Below are positions 33,551-45,304 of a DNA stretch of 64,000 bases, piece by piece. The stretch lies in NCBI GenBank assembly GCA_036346375.1, contig CM070508.1:14068852-14132851 (forward strand). The letters run 5' to 3'. Each line of letters opens with the position of its first letter. Positions within the stretch are counted from its first letter, which is position 1. The notes under the pieces were generated by a model. The model was not told the DNA's origin, did not search any database, and was given only the letters and a program-made list of their open reading frames with translations. The DNA comes from Guadua angustifolia. Lineage: Eukaryota > Streptophyta > Magnoliopsida > Poales > Poaceae. The translations under genes and the position numbers were made by a program.

Positions 33551-34169
33551 GATTGTATTTGAAAGTTTTTCTATGTGAAATAATTTATGATGTCCTTGTG
33601 GAACATTTATACAGATGGCAGCAGGAATATCACTTGGTAGTAAGAACTAAGACTCCCTATTTATTGTTATTGGCTTGTAAATCTTAGGAGCTACCGCAAC
33701 ATGATATTCTAAACAGCTTTGCCATTTGGCCTTATCCTCAATATAGCATATGTAGCAGACTAAAAGACTTTTTTTAAAAAATGCTGGCAGCTTGTCTAAT
33801 TATTATCCTCAATAGCATATGTGGCAAACTAAAACAAAGAGCTTTGATTTGGCAATGGTCATAAAGAACAAAAGCAATAAATCCAACAGCAATAGCTTTA
33901 CATTTTTGGATGACAAAACTATGGCTGGAGTGGACTCATCTACATGATCTACAGCGGAATTTCTACCATGTCAAGCAGCATCTCCGGCATCACGGTACTC
34001 AGGAGCTGCCGTTGATCCCACTGCGGCCGAAAATTTCACAAGTTACGAAGACAGTGAAGGTGACAACATATGGAGACAGCGTAAGTGAGAACAGATGGCA
34101 TTGAAGATATTGGCATATGAAGCGTAAGTGTTAGTCGTTCCTTCTGTTACACCAGGGCTGCACCCTTTA
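33551..34169. other. Intergenic flank of the SIRE-like element
   Basis: Contains two similar phrases (CCTCAATATAGCATATGTAGC and CCTCAATAGCATATGTGGC). From 34129 a possible LTR-like piece (TGTTAGTCGTTCC) leads into the target site CTTTA. Confidence 0.35.
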
Positions 34170-36166
34170 TGTAGGATCGAAATATACTAATGTAGCAATC
34201 AGAGGGGGGTGAATGATTGCACGGAAGCTAAAATCAAATTTTTGAACTTTTCAAACACCCCAATTAAAACTCAAATTGCTTGGAAATCAGTTTATGCAGT
34301 TGGGAAACAAATAGACCGGTCAAGGCATCGAAGAGATCACTTAGGCGTCGGTTTGGGCACTTGGGCGACCAGTAGAGCACTTGGGCGACCAGTTTGGCAC
34401 TTGGGCGACCAGTAGACCAGTCTGGGCGACCACGTGAACAGTTGGGCGACCACAAGGACAATCTGGGCGAGCACGTGAGCAGTTGGGCGACCACAAGGAC
34501 AGTTGGGCGACCACGCGCAAAGTCTGGGCGAGCAGACCGATATATGTTCACTAAAATAGAAATTCCTGAAGATCCAGCCGTTGGATTGACATGAAATTTT
34601 AACTGTAGAAACTAGACTTAATTCCTCAGCTAACCAAAAAAGAATCAGGTCAATCGGATCTACAAATCTAAAGTTATATCCTTCGCAAGATGATGGAACC
34701 CGGGCGACCACGCGAGCAGTCGGGCGAGCAGAACATCAATCTGGGCGACCACAAATTACAAAAGATCTAATAGTTGGATTAATGTGAAATTTTAACTGTA
34801 TAAACTAGACTCAATTTCAAAGTGAACAAAAAATGAATCAACTCAATCGAATCTACGGATCAAAAGATATGACCTTTGCAAGATGACTGAACCAATTAGC
34901 GATCTACTGTTTGGCGACCAGGTTAGCAATCTGGGCGATCACGAATTGCCAAATATCTAACCGTTGGATTGATATGAAAATTTAACTGTAGAAACTAGAT
35001 TCAATTATGAATCAAACCCAATAAGAATCAATCCAATCGGATGTACGGATCAAGAGATATTACCTTCGCAATTGGACTAATGCATCTAATGACGAGGAAA
35101 CCAAATTTCACCTTCAAAGTCGTGGACGGACCAAACACCGAGAGGGCTTCAGTTGCCACGGATCAATCTTCTAATCACCAAAAGCAAGATCATGTCCAGA
35201 TCATCATCAATCTTCTAGTTGACGTGATGCAGGCATGCACGATCAATCTTGATTTGTTTTCTTCACACTGTCTTGTTGTCAAAACTCACGCAAGAAAACT
35301 CATCCACACAGAGATACTTGGATTGCTAGATTGATCTTTATTTCTTTTGTCTAAAGTACTCCCACACAAGAGTACAAACCTAATACCTGGCTTAAGAATA
35401 AACAGGGGACACCTCCCCCTATTTATACAGAGCAAACACACAGAGATTGAATACAACTCCACTTCCAACATGGAAAGAGTTCGTATCTATCTCAACTTGG
35501 CCTAACATGACCAAAAACAACTCTTGCACGCATGCAAGAACAGAGAGATTGAATACAACTCCACTTCCAACATGGAAAGAGTTCGTATCTATCTCAACTT
35601 GGCCCAACATGGCCAAAACCAAAACCTTGCACGCATGATCACCCCACTGCGCACACATACGTGACTAACCGACCTTTACATGCATGTTCTCTAGCCCGAA
35701 TGTCCCGCATGACATCCTTGACCACCAAGACCTCGATTCCTCCACGAACCTAGTCTCGAACCTCGGTTCCTCCATGAACCTAGTTCGGTCCGTCATCGAC
35801 CACGTTAAGCCCTCGAGCAACACCGCACATGAAGTAACAAACAACGCGTCCGAGCACAAGTCCACGACTTGACTCAAGATTAATCCATGCAACCACTCAC
35901 ACGAGTGCATTGCATTAAGCAAAACCATTATGCTATCCCCAAAGATAATCAAATGAACATTTGAGCACAAGTCCATCACTTGCCTCAAAACAATCCATGC
36001 AACCACTCACATGAGTGCATTGCATCAAACAAACTCCATCATGTTATCACCAGCATAATAATCATATCAACATAGCACATGCACAAGCACCACACATGCC
36101 ATAACCAAAATCACTTTACAATGCCAATTTCACCATTCAACCAATTTTTCATCACATGATCTCACA
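34170..36166 (-). repeat. 3' LTR of the SIRE-like element (1997 bp)
   Basis: Longer than its partner by about 380 bp. The extra part contains the GGGCGACCA array at 34370-34535. Confidence 0.92.
34370..34535. repeat. GGGCGACCA-type short tandem array in the LTR
   Basis: The 9-mer GGGCGACCA (or GGGCGAGCA) recurs about every 18-22 bp, joined by TTGGGCGACCACAAGGACAG and GGGCGAGCACGTGAGCAG variants. Isolated copies also lie at 34702-34750 and near 34915. Confidence 0.85.
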
Positions 36167-36178
36167 ATCTCCCCCTTG
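36167..36178 (-). promoter_or_regulatory. Polypurine tract of the SIRE-like element
   Basis: On the minus strand CAAGGGGGAGAT directly precedes the 3' LTR start TGTGAGATC. It primes plus-strand DNA synthesis in this class of element. Confidence 0.8.
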
Positions 36179-37739
36179 ATGAAAACATTGGCAACACCAT
36201 TTGGAAACGAACATTGGCATTCACCTTACAATAGCAACACCATTTTCAAAAGAAGTAAAGTGACCAAAAGACAGAAAGAGAAATCTACCCCTATAAAGAA
36301 GAACAAAAATCTCCCCCTATCTAAAAAGAAATCTCCCCCTATCAACAAGAAAGACTCCCTCTAACAGAAAGAAGAAATGTGTGTGTGAATGTGCAATGTG
36401 TGACCAAAAATTTCTCCTTTCGATTCCAAAATTTCTCCCCCTTTGACAATGGATTCATCAAGAATGCAAAAAGAGAGCAAAAGAGAAACTTCTCCCCCTT
36501 TATGTTGATGTTTTTTATATGTCTTGAGCATTATGAATCATGCACAAATGTAACAACTTGATCACCAAGTCATGCTATCAACAGTACTTGCACCCTCAAA
36601 TCTACACATAAACAATGTAGAGTAAGCATAACTAGAATCAAGTACTATTAACGATTTTTTACATGGCATGATCTCCCTTTCTCAACAATCTTAAAACCTG
36701 AAAATATTGAATATTTGTGCACTTTATTTGTGCTTTGAAAAACTGATTCATTACTTTGATTGCAACAATAACAATTGCAAAGAATTACATGCACCATCAG
36801 CCTTACTTTTCAACCATGCCAAGCAATCACAAGCTTAAGGTTTCATGGTTTCGGTCATACACAACCTTTTCCAAGTTCATATCAAAGTGCAATGATAAGC
36901 GGTCAGAAAGAGGAAGTGCGACAAGACATAACCTTGTTCTTGCATTTATCAACAATCACTCTTTTAGCTTTAGCACTTAACTTTCATATTTAGCACTTTT
37001 TGAGCAGGATCAAGATAGCAAGAAAGTTCAACCATGACAAGATTTAATTCAAGTTGTCATTCCATTTAAAAAGTCATGACATAAACTACACCATATATGT
37101 ATAAACAGGAAGTTGCAAAGACCTTGTAGCATAAACATGGCTTCAAATGACATATGTGTGTGAAATACAATGCTCGGTACTTTTACTGTTTTTTAATTTT
37201 TTTGTTTTTCATTTAAGAACCACACGAAACAAAAAGCATGCTACACAATATTACAAGGTTTTTCACAAGCTCCCCCTCAAAACAACCATCTTAAAAAAAC
37301 TTCTACAGAATATCACTTGAAGGGATTAAATTGAAAACAAAAGGCTGAAAGAACAAACCCCTCCAAAAGTAACCAAAAGAAACTTTCACCAAAAAGCATT
37401 AACTCCCCCTCAAATGGATAACCAATGAAATCAACAGAGAGGAGATGATGATATACATGTGCTTGAGTTATCATGATATGTTCAGTTAAGCATAAGTATG
37501 AATCATGACAAATAAGTTCTGAGCATGAAAGGCATGATATAAGATATAACATTATTGAACATACCAGAGAATACAAATGAGAACATGAGTGTATCAAATA
37601 GCTCACAAAGTATATGAAAAATTATTGCACATGCTTCTTGAAAACCATCTCAAGGGTGAGAACCATCCAAGTCTTGATCTCATCTTGCAAAAGACCAAGA
37701 TCCACTAAGTTTCTGTTCTCCAACCCAATCCTGAAAAGC
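36179..37739 (-). other. 3' non-coding region with repeated polypurine-like tracts
   Basis: Copies of AGGGGGAGA or AGGGGGAGT on the minus strand occur near 36311, 36331, 36433, 36489, 37271 and 37401 in addition to the tract next to the LTR. Open frames here (for example 37313-37606) are not recognised. SIRE/Maximus elements are known for such extra tracts. Confidence 0.7.
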
Positions 37740-40114
37740 CTACATAGCACAAGAAGATGTCGAGGCCTCGGTACTGGGGTTAGAAATAAAGTATTTAGGA
37801 ATCCAGTACTGAGACACACAATGAGTAGGCACAACACGAGTATGCTTGTTCACAAAATCAGATTTGCCATTTTCCGTGTTTCTTGTAACAAAAGGTGTTT
37901 GCATCATCCTCGGCACAACACGAGTATGCTTGTTCACAAAATCAGATTTGCCCTTTTCCGTGTGTCTTGTAACAAAAGGTGTTTGCATCATCCTTGGCAC
38001 AACACGAGTATGCTTGTTCACAAAATCAGATTTGCCCTTTCCCGTGTTTCTTGCAACAAAAGGTGTTTGCATCACCCTAAGCACAAAATTAGGAGTGAGA
38101 TGTGCCTTTCTGAAATTAGACCTAGCCTTAGCCTTTTCTTTCTTTTGCTGTTTGGCTAGCCTAAAGCAAAAAATCTACTAAATGTCCATCTTTACCACAA
38201 TAAGTGCAAGTATACTTAACATGATGTTTAGCTTTAGGAACAGAAGTAACATTTGCATTCACCATAGTAGAAGATAACACACCAGCAGACTTGAAAACAG
38301 TTTTTTTAGGCTCATTGACAATTTCGAATTTTCAATTTTCAAGTGTCTTCACAACAGTTGGAGCATGTGATTTATGATGAGCATAAGAATCAAAATCTAA
38401 ACCTTTGTGATGAGTACTGACTTTTGATTGATCCAAAATCATGTTTAGGTTTTTCTTTCCAGTAGTGAACCGTTCTAAAGATTTTTCCTAGTAATCAACC
38501 TTTCAAGAAAGAGTTAAACAGTTATTACATGGAACGTCCACTTTTCCTTTTTGTTTGTGACAAGTTGAGCATGAGAGAACTTCATGAGTGAGCATAGCAT
38601 CTGTTATTTGAGAAACTCTAGTATTTGCATCATGCAACTTCAATTCCAGTATAGCACATTTAGAACAATGAGTTGTATCATGCAAATCAACAGTTGAACA
38701 GCTAGCGTTTTTAACATGTTTCTCATTTTCTTTCTTTTCAAAGATTGACTTGTTCTAACAAAGAAACATGTTCTTTCCTAAGCACAAGAAGCTCATCAGA
38801 ATTAAGTCACATGATTTGCAAGCATCATCATCAGAATCAAAGATTTAAGTCTAGCAATTTCAGCATTCAAACATTCCACAAGAACATCATGTTTCTTAAT
38901 CTTCTTGTCACGTTTGTCAAGCAATTTTCCAAGACGAACAACAAACAATAGTTAATTCATCGTGAAGAAGGTTCTACCTCATTGCAATCATTGTCATGAT
39001 CGTCCTCGGTGAAACTTACATCACTCCTAGCCATGAGACACAACCCTGTCAATTCATGTTTGCTTGGAGTTGTTGTATCATCTTCACTGCTCTCCGAATC
39101 CACATCACTCAAATTGACTTGTTCAAGAGCGGAAAGGACCCGGTGGACAACTTTGTTGTTGATGAAGCTCTTTTTCTTTCTATTGCTTGGAAAGAACTTC
39201 TTCTTCTCTTTTCTTTTGTCATTGTCCTCTTCTCTTGATGCTTTTCCTGCAAGTTTAGGACAATTTGGACGAATATGGTTGAAATCACCACACTCATAGC
39301 ATCTGGGAGGGCCACCACCAACTCTCTTTCTTATTCTCACATTCTGCAAAGCTTTATTAAACCGAGAAGAGAGTGATGCCAAGTCTTCTTCCGAAAATTC
39401 CTCAATCTGTTCATCGGTTAGTGAAGACAAGAAGGACAAAGCAAAGCTTAAAGAAGCACCATTTTGAGACATGCTAGCTTGAGAGGTCAATGCAATTGAT
39501 TTATAATCAGTCCTCCTAGCAAGAACATCCAATTCATGAGTTTTTAGCTTAGAGAAAAGAACATCTACAGTAAGGTCACTCATGACAGTTGATTCTCTAA
39601 TATATGTAACTTTCATCTCCCAAATAGACATGTCTAATGCACCAAGCAATTGTCTAGCATTAGTAGCCTCATCAAAGAAAACTCCAACAAAGACGTAAGT
39701 TCTTGAGAATCTTATTGAAACGTGCAAAGAAATCATCTAGTGACTCACCGGGCTTCATCTCAAATCGCATGTATTCTTTCTTATATATATCTTGGCTAAC
39801 CTCTTTGATAGTGTTAGATCCTCATGATAATCACAAAGAGATTTTCATACCTCATATGCGACTTGAGATGGATCACGCTGATCGAAGTCACTTCTTCCCA
39901 AACCTTGGATGATCAAATTTCGTGCTCGCTATTCGCTTCAACTTTGTGCTTGATTGGTTTCATTGACTTGATCATTCTCGTGAACTTGATATGGTTTGTA
40001 CACCTTCTCCCAGATTGCAAAGCCCTGAGCTTGAATGTATGCCTCCATCTTTGCTTTCCAAAACTGAAAATCAACACCATCGAAAACACAAGGTTTTGTC
40101 GAATACCTATCCAT
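37740..40114 (-). pseudogene. Broken gag of the SIRE-like element
   Basis: Gag starts at ATG 40114 on the minus strand, 46 bases inside the primer site, with MDRYSTKPCVFDGVDFQFWK. It is followed by the copia gag core in several frames. The clearest open part is 39736-38957 (259 residues): it carries EEFSEEDLASLSSRFNKAL and the zinc knuckle CYECGDFNHIRPNC (C-x2-C-x4-H-x4-C), then a lysine-rich stretch. Farther down a second, damaged CTYCGKDGH motif lies near 38190, and a repeated tail lies at 37838-38085. Several stops (for example in the first 75 codons) and shifts show it is not translatable as one protein. The tail then passes directly into the 3' region without any pol sequence. Confidence 0.85.
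37838..38085 (-). repeat. 84-bp in-frame tandem repeat at the gag tail
   Basis: Three copies of a 28-residue unit containing NKHTRVVPRMMQTPFVTR and GKSDFV keep the reading frame, with only a few substitutions between copies. Confidence 0.9.
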
Positions 40115-40159
40115 CGCTACGGTTTCTAATCACCAGTTAACATTAATTAGAAAAACCTT

Positions 40160-40171
40160 GCTCTGATACCA
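40160..40171 (-). promoter_or_regulatory. Primer-binding site of the SIRE-like element
   Basis: TGGTATCAGAGC on the minus strand, separated from the LTR end by two bases; perfect match to the initiator tRNA-Met complement. Confidence 0.92.
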
Positions 40172-40173
40172 CT

Positions 40174-41789
40174 TGTAGGATCGAAATATACTAATGTAGC
40201 AATCAGAGAGGGGGTGAATGATTGCGCGGAAGCTAAAATCAAATTTTTGAACTTTTCAAACACCCCAATTAAAACTCAAATTGCTTGGAAATCAGTTTAT
40301 ACAGTTGGGAAACAAATAGACCAGTCCGGGCGACCACGCGAGCAGTCGGGCGAGCAGAACATCAATCTGGGTGACCACAAATTACAGAAGATCTAACCGT
40401 TGGATTAATGTGAAATTTTAACTGTATAAACTAGACTCAATTTCGAAGTGAACAAAAAAAAAATCAGCTCGATCGAATCTACGGATCAAAAGATATGACC
40501 TTTGCAAGATGACTGAACCAATTAGCGATCTACTGTTTGGCGACCAGGTTAGCAATCTGGGCGATCACGAATTGCCAAAGATCTAACCGTTGGATTGATA
40601 TGAAAATTTAACTATAGAAACTAGATTCAATTATGAATCAAACCCAACAAGAATCAATCCAATCGGATGTACGGATCAAGAGATATTACCTTCGCAATTG
40701 GACTAATGCATCTAATGACAAGGAAACCAAATTTCACCTTCAAGGCTGTGACGGACCAAACACCAGAGAGGGCTTCAGTTGCCACGGATCAATCTTCAAT
40801 CACCAAAAGCAAGATCATGTCCAGATCATCATCAATCTTCTAGTTGACGTGATGCAGGCATGCACGATCAATCTTGATTTGTTTTCTTCACACTTGCATG
40901 TTGTCAAAACTCACGCAAGAAAACTCATCCACACAGAGATACTTGGATTGCTAGATTGATCTTTATTTCTTTTGTCTAAAGTACTCCCACACAAGAGTAC
41001 AAACCTAATACCTGGCTTAAGAATAAACAGGGGACACCTCCCCCTATTTATACAGAGCAAACACACGAGATTGAATACAACTCCACTTCCAACATGGAAA
41101 GAGTTCAGATCTATCTCAACTTGGCCCAACATGACCAAAAACAACTCTTGCACGCATGCAAGAACAGAGAGATTGAATACAACTCCACTTCCAACATGGA
41201 AAGAGTTCAGTATCTATCTCAACTTGGCCCAACATGGCCAAAACCAAAACCTTGCACGCATGATCACCCCACTGCTTTGCACATACGTGACTAACCACCT
41301 TCACATGTATGTTCTCTAGCCCGAACGCCCCGCATGACATCCTTGACCACCAAGACCTCGATTCCTCCGAACCTAGTCTCGAACCTCGGCCTCCATGAAC
41401 CTAGTTCGGTCCCGTCATCGACCACGTTAGATCCTCGAGCAACACTCGCACATGAAGTAACAAACAACGCGTCCGAGCACAAGTCCACGACTTGACTCAA
41501 GATTAATCCATGCAACCACTCACACGAGTGCATTGCATTAAGCAAAACCATTATGCTATCCCCAGCATAATCAAATGAACATTTGAGCACAAGTCCATCA
41601 CTTGCCTCAAAAACAATCCATACAACCACTCACATGAGTGCATTGCATCAAACAAACTCCATCATGTTATCACCAGCATAATAATCATATCAACATAGCA
41701 CATGCACAAGCACCACACATGCCATAACCAAAATCACTTTACAATGCCAATTTCACCATTCAACCAATTTTTCATCACATGATCTCACA
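40174..41789 (-). repeat. 5' LTR of the SIRE-like element (1616 bp)
   Basis: Matches the 3' LTR along its length except for a deletion of about 380 bp at 40320. There ACCAGTCCGGGCGACCACGC joins sequences that lie far apart in the 3' LTR (34318 and 34700), so the GGGCGACCA array is lost. Confidence 0.92.
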
Positions 41790-42165
41790 CTTTATATAGG
41801 GGACAAGGACATAGAGTCCGACTCCTACTCTATCTCCCCCTGCCTATTACAACACAGAGTCCAATTGTAACCATACTCGTACACATATTCGACACAAACC
41901 CTAACAGAGTCTAGTATGCTAACCGGATTAGATGATACATTTGGAGGCGATGTGCCAATGACGTGTGCTTGAAGAGACTGCAATTTTATTTGTAAATGAA
42001 GCTACATTAGCTAGTGGAAATTATAAAAAGATGCTAAATGATCTTGCTGAGCTGAACAAGCTTTTGTTAGTTCTGTGCAACATGGAACATTTTTAAATGA
42101 GCCTTGCTATGGCACTGTTATGATATAGAACAGCCAGTGGAAATTTCATTTGTAAAACATCCAAA
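41790..42165. other. Flank with a possible LTR fragment
   Basis: After the CTTTA target site comes TATATAGGGGACAAGGACA and TATCTCCCCCTG, and further on ACAAACCCTAACA at 41906. Together with TGTTAG at 34129 this could be a short older LTR (TGTTAG..CTAACA) into which the SIRE-like element jumped, but the outer 5-mers (GTAAG and GAGTC) do not match. Confidence 0.35.
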
Positions 42166-42169
42166 TTAC

Positions 42170-42470
42170 CTAGAACATTTCATCCAGCCTTTTCCTTGCC
42201 TCAATTTCCTGCTGCAGCTTGGCCTTGAGCTCTGAAACCCTGTTAGGACCTGCCTGAAGTCGTCTCTGGGGGCATACTTCATCTGGTGATACACTGACCC
42301 CAGAGAGAGCTGCCGGTGTGCTAATATAGCCATTACCCAATGAAACGGCCATGTTTCTTGCCCCGTCTAGCCTTGTACACAACAGTGGCATCAATAGGTG
42401 AATTCATTACGTTAAATTCTGGGCCATGGATCTCCTAAGCAGCCTCAGTGTACGTCTCCTGTTGGGGGTG
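42170..42470 (-). pseudogene. En/Spm-type (CACTA) transposase-like gene fragment
   Basis: The minus strand reads ETYTEAA, a stop, EIHGPEFN, then VYKARRGKKHGRFIG. After a one-base shift it continues NGYISTPAALSGVSVSPDEV and RVSELKAKLQQEIEARKRLD to a stop at 42170. The order 'ETYTE..HGPEFN..RKHGR..' then a coiled-coil-like tail is that of plant Ptta/En/Spm proteins. It is a dead fragment, unrelated in copy to the CACTA at 46269. Confidence 0.5.
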
Positions 42471-42751
42471 GAAGCAAAAAGTTGTAGGAGTGAACAACAT
42501 CCCCAGCCAATCTGAAAGATAATCAAACAAGAACAATTGACATTGGAACATCATGAGCTCTGCAAGAGTGAACGACATCACACTAAAAAGGATGAGTAGT
42601 ATTAGAGGGGCACATACCTTCAGGCTTCAGATGGCACAAAAGTACTCATCAGCCCCCTGGGAACGACTAATGTCAGATGGAAACCATCCAATTCGTGAAA
42701 CTGTATTTTATGTCCAAGGTTCTCTGGGGATTCTGCGCTGTGCGGGTTTAC

Positions 42752-42865
42752 CTTGGGAGAGGGAGCTCCAGCTGGGGAGTCGATGGCGATGCAGGACCTC
42801 AGCCGCGCGACCGCCACCGTGCTGTGCAGAGGCATCAGCGTCTCCAGCCCCGCCACCGTTCGAAT
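42752..42865 (-). pseudogene. Exon resembling NUCLEAR FUSION DEFECTIVE 6-like proteins, cut by an LTR
   Basis: On the minus strand the exon begins right after TTAG (an acceptor lying in the target-site duplication) and ends with donor AAG/GTAAAC at 42752. It encodes IRTVAGLETLMPLHSTVAVA and RLRSCIAIDSPAGAPSPK. The phrase LMPLHSxVAxARLxS is characteristic of a small family of plant mitochondrial or plastid proteins that includes NFD6. The downstream phrase SWSSLSQG, which homologues often have next, is in another frame, so the exon may also carry an indel. The upstream exon should lie beyond 61767, but no convincing N-terminal frame was identified there. Interrupted by the solo LTR at its 5' edge. 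Confidence 0.4.
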
Positions 42866-43299
42866 CTAATGAAACAACCGGAGTAATTATCATGCAAATG
42901 AGATCACTAAATTAAAATAATACGTTTACTTAAATTAACTAATACAGTCGAATCGCATAACCTAATTATTACAAATTGAATACAATGGAATAACTCGCAA
43001 AAATTCAAAAGTCTAAATACAGATCAGATTGTAATTACATAAATGATTTAATTACATTCCAAATTACAGAAATGCATTAATAAATAATTACATTTTCAAT
43101 TACATCTCAAAAATAAAAATAAAAAGAATATAAATTCCAAATATCCAAATCCTTCTGATCTTCATCTGTAAAACCTGCATATTACATATCAATAAAGCTC
43201 AGTTATTAGTAAAGGCAGTGAACTAATATAGCTGAAAGAATTAAATGAAGTAATTAAAGTTAGAGTTGCCGTCAGTCCGAAACATTTTGATATTGCTCA

Positions 43300-45304
43300 C
43301 TGAGGTATCAGACATTGTCCGGGGGCCAACTCAGCACCTTTAGCAATTTATAGCACCACTCGGCAATTTATAAATCTGTTTTAAGTTGTAGACGCGTGTA
43401 TTTTAGAAAATATCGTGCGGTAGAAAATGCCTTACCCTCAGTAAAAATAAGCACAGTAAATTGGATAAGCTTGCACTACTGTGCTCAAGAGCCAATTCAC
43501 AATCCAGAGTCTTCCGTCGAAAGCCAGCAAGCCTCGAACCTTATAAACCAAGCTACCAGGGCATTGCTCTCGTACCAGAAACCACAAGCTCAAAGTGAAC
43601 CACTCGAACACAAGCTCCATACCACAAAGTAAACTAACAAGCCATATTCTAGTAAGCTCAAGGCAACCAGGAGGCAAGGAGAAGACCCAAGCCTCAAGCC
43701 AGCCAGTAGAACAAGGCGAGCAACAGTCATTCTGCAGCTCCTCCACCAACATCAGAACCCCACATCCTGCATTTCCTTTTTATTCACCATATCAGGTACT
43801 TCCCAAATTCCATACCCATAGCAGTAGCCTTAATATAGCTCTTTGCAATAGCAAAAGTGTAGCAAATGTAGGATGGAATAAGAGGATAACAGAAGGGCGG
43901 TAGTAATCTTAGCATACGCGCAGGGATTGCGTCGTGAGTCCCCAATAGCTCAACCATGCTTTCCCGGTGCACGGTAGGTTAAGGCTATCACCACGACACC
44001 AACCAACCTGCGTGCTAGCCAAAGAGTCATCACAGACCAAAGTTTTTACCTGATGTTCTGTCAGCGCAGAACACAATAAAAATCATGAAAACAGAAATAA
44101 TCTTAGAGACATCAGAGAGCACCAAACCCTGGGTATAGAGAGACCAAAACGACAACTAGTAGTCATGGCAGAAGGACTCGGGACCAAGCTGTCTGTGAGT
44201 AGATGAGCCTGTGAGCCAGGGCCGATGGTCATATCAGCGCGGCCGGGCTCGGCCCGAGTTTGCCCAGTGGGGCAACCAGGCAAGGCGCAGGTGCCGACGA
44301 GGGGGGAGCCGGGCGGCAGTCTGGGCCGCCCGAGCACAGAGTGGAGGCGAGCACGGCAGGCTCAGCCGCAGCCAGCCCGGCGCGAGGAGGCGCCATGTCA
44401 AGCCCGCGGGCAAGGCCGGCAGTCAGCGGGGGGCAGGAGAAGCGAGGCCGGGCAGCACCGAGGCCAGGGAACGCGCGGCCATGGTCAGCGCCGATGCCAT
44501 GAGGCCAAGGCCCAGCTTAATAGGGAGAATCAAGAACGAACCAGAGATGAGGAAAGGTAAAGAGAGAGAACATTAGAGAATGAAGGGAGAAAGCTAGAAA
44601 CCAGGCAGCCGAGGGATAAGATTACGGTCAGAATGCCGACTAGCCAAAAAGAGGAGAGAGAGAGAGAGAAATAAGAAAGGAAGAAGAAAATAAAAGAGAA
44701 AAAAAATAAAATTGAGTAAATCAGCTAAAATAATAAACATCTGCCTTTGTTAAAAAGTTAAAATCAATTAAATCAGTTGAAATCCGTTAAAAACGATTAA
44801 ATCAGTCAGTCGAACTATTAAATAAAGTGCGACCATATAAAATTTAATGAAGTCCTAAAAATCATTACGTTAATTTATAAAACTAAATCTCAGAATAATA
44901 AGAAGTTCAAGTTGGACGCCTTAAAACATACAACAACTTATTGCCACTAAAATATGGCATTTATATAATTTCAGGAAATAAATTTAATCGGGCCATGAAT
45001 CTTCAATCGGGTGAAGATGCATACTTTTACCAAGATCCAGGCAAGCTACCTTGGTCATATTTATGAAGTTATTTTATGTTAAAATGCTTTTATAATCATC
45101 ACTGCATGGAAAATTATCTTTCAAATTAAACCCTAAATTGGTTTGTTGGATTAACTGCGGACGCAATTATGATTGTGAATTTTCAACTCAATCGACAGGT
45201 GTGGTCGGGGCGAGTTGTTATATAGTGGGTAGAGGGTGCCATGTTTGATGTTGCTGGTGGGGCCTTCTACATAGGTTTAAACCGTATCAACCATAGTATG
45301 GAAA
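43300..45304. other. Left part of the solo LTR, no gene
   Basis: GC-rich block 44200-44510 carries overlapping open frames that match nothing; 44650-44710 is GA-rich; 44700-45230 is AT-rich. All is interpreted as LTR sequence. Confidence 0.45.

Larger units (their letters stand above)
34170..41789 (-). mobile_element. SIRE-like Ty1/copia element with gag only
   Basis: Long direct repeats 34170-36166 and 40174-41789 both start TGTAGGATCG and end GATCTCACA on the plus strand. They are flanked by a perfect 5-bp duplication CTTTA (34165-34169 and 41790-41794). On the minus strand the upper LTR is followed by AG and TGGTATCAGAGC (the initiator-Met primer site), and the lower LTR is preceded by the purine tract CAAGGGGGAGAT. 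Orientation is therefore minus. The internal 4.0 kb holds gag with a CCHC knuckle but no protease, integrase, reverse transcriptase or RNase H motif. The copy is therefore non-autonomous. Confidence 0.92.

Noticed and set aside
32688..34129. Helitron starting TCTAACTAGTAGGG
   Set aside because: No hairpin followed by CTRR was found as a 3' end and no helicase sequence; the phrase alone is not enough.
34129..41906. Older LTR (TGTTAG..CTAACA) as host of the SIRE-like element
   Set aside because: Outer five-base flanks do not match and the piece would be only about 160 bp; left as a possibility.
44211..44576. GC-rich open frames within the solo LTR
   Set aside because: Three overlapping frames of low-complexity Arg/Gly/Ala; no conserved domain.
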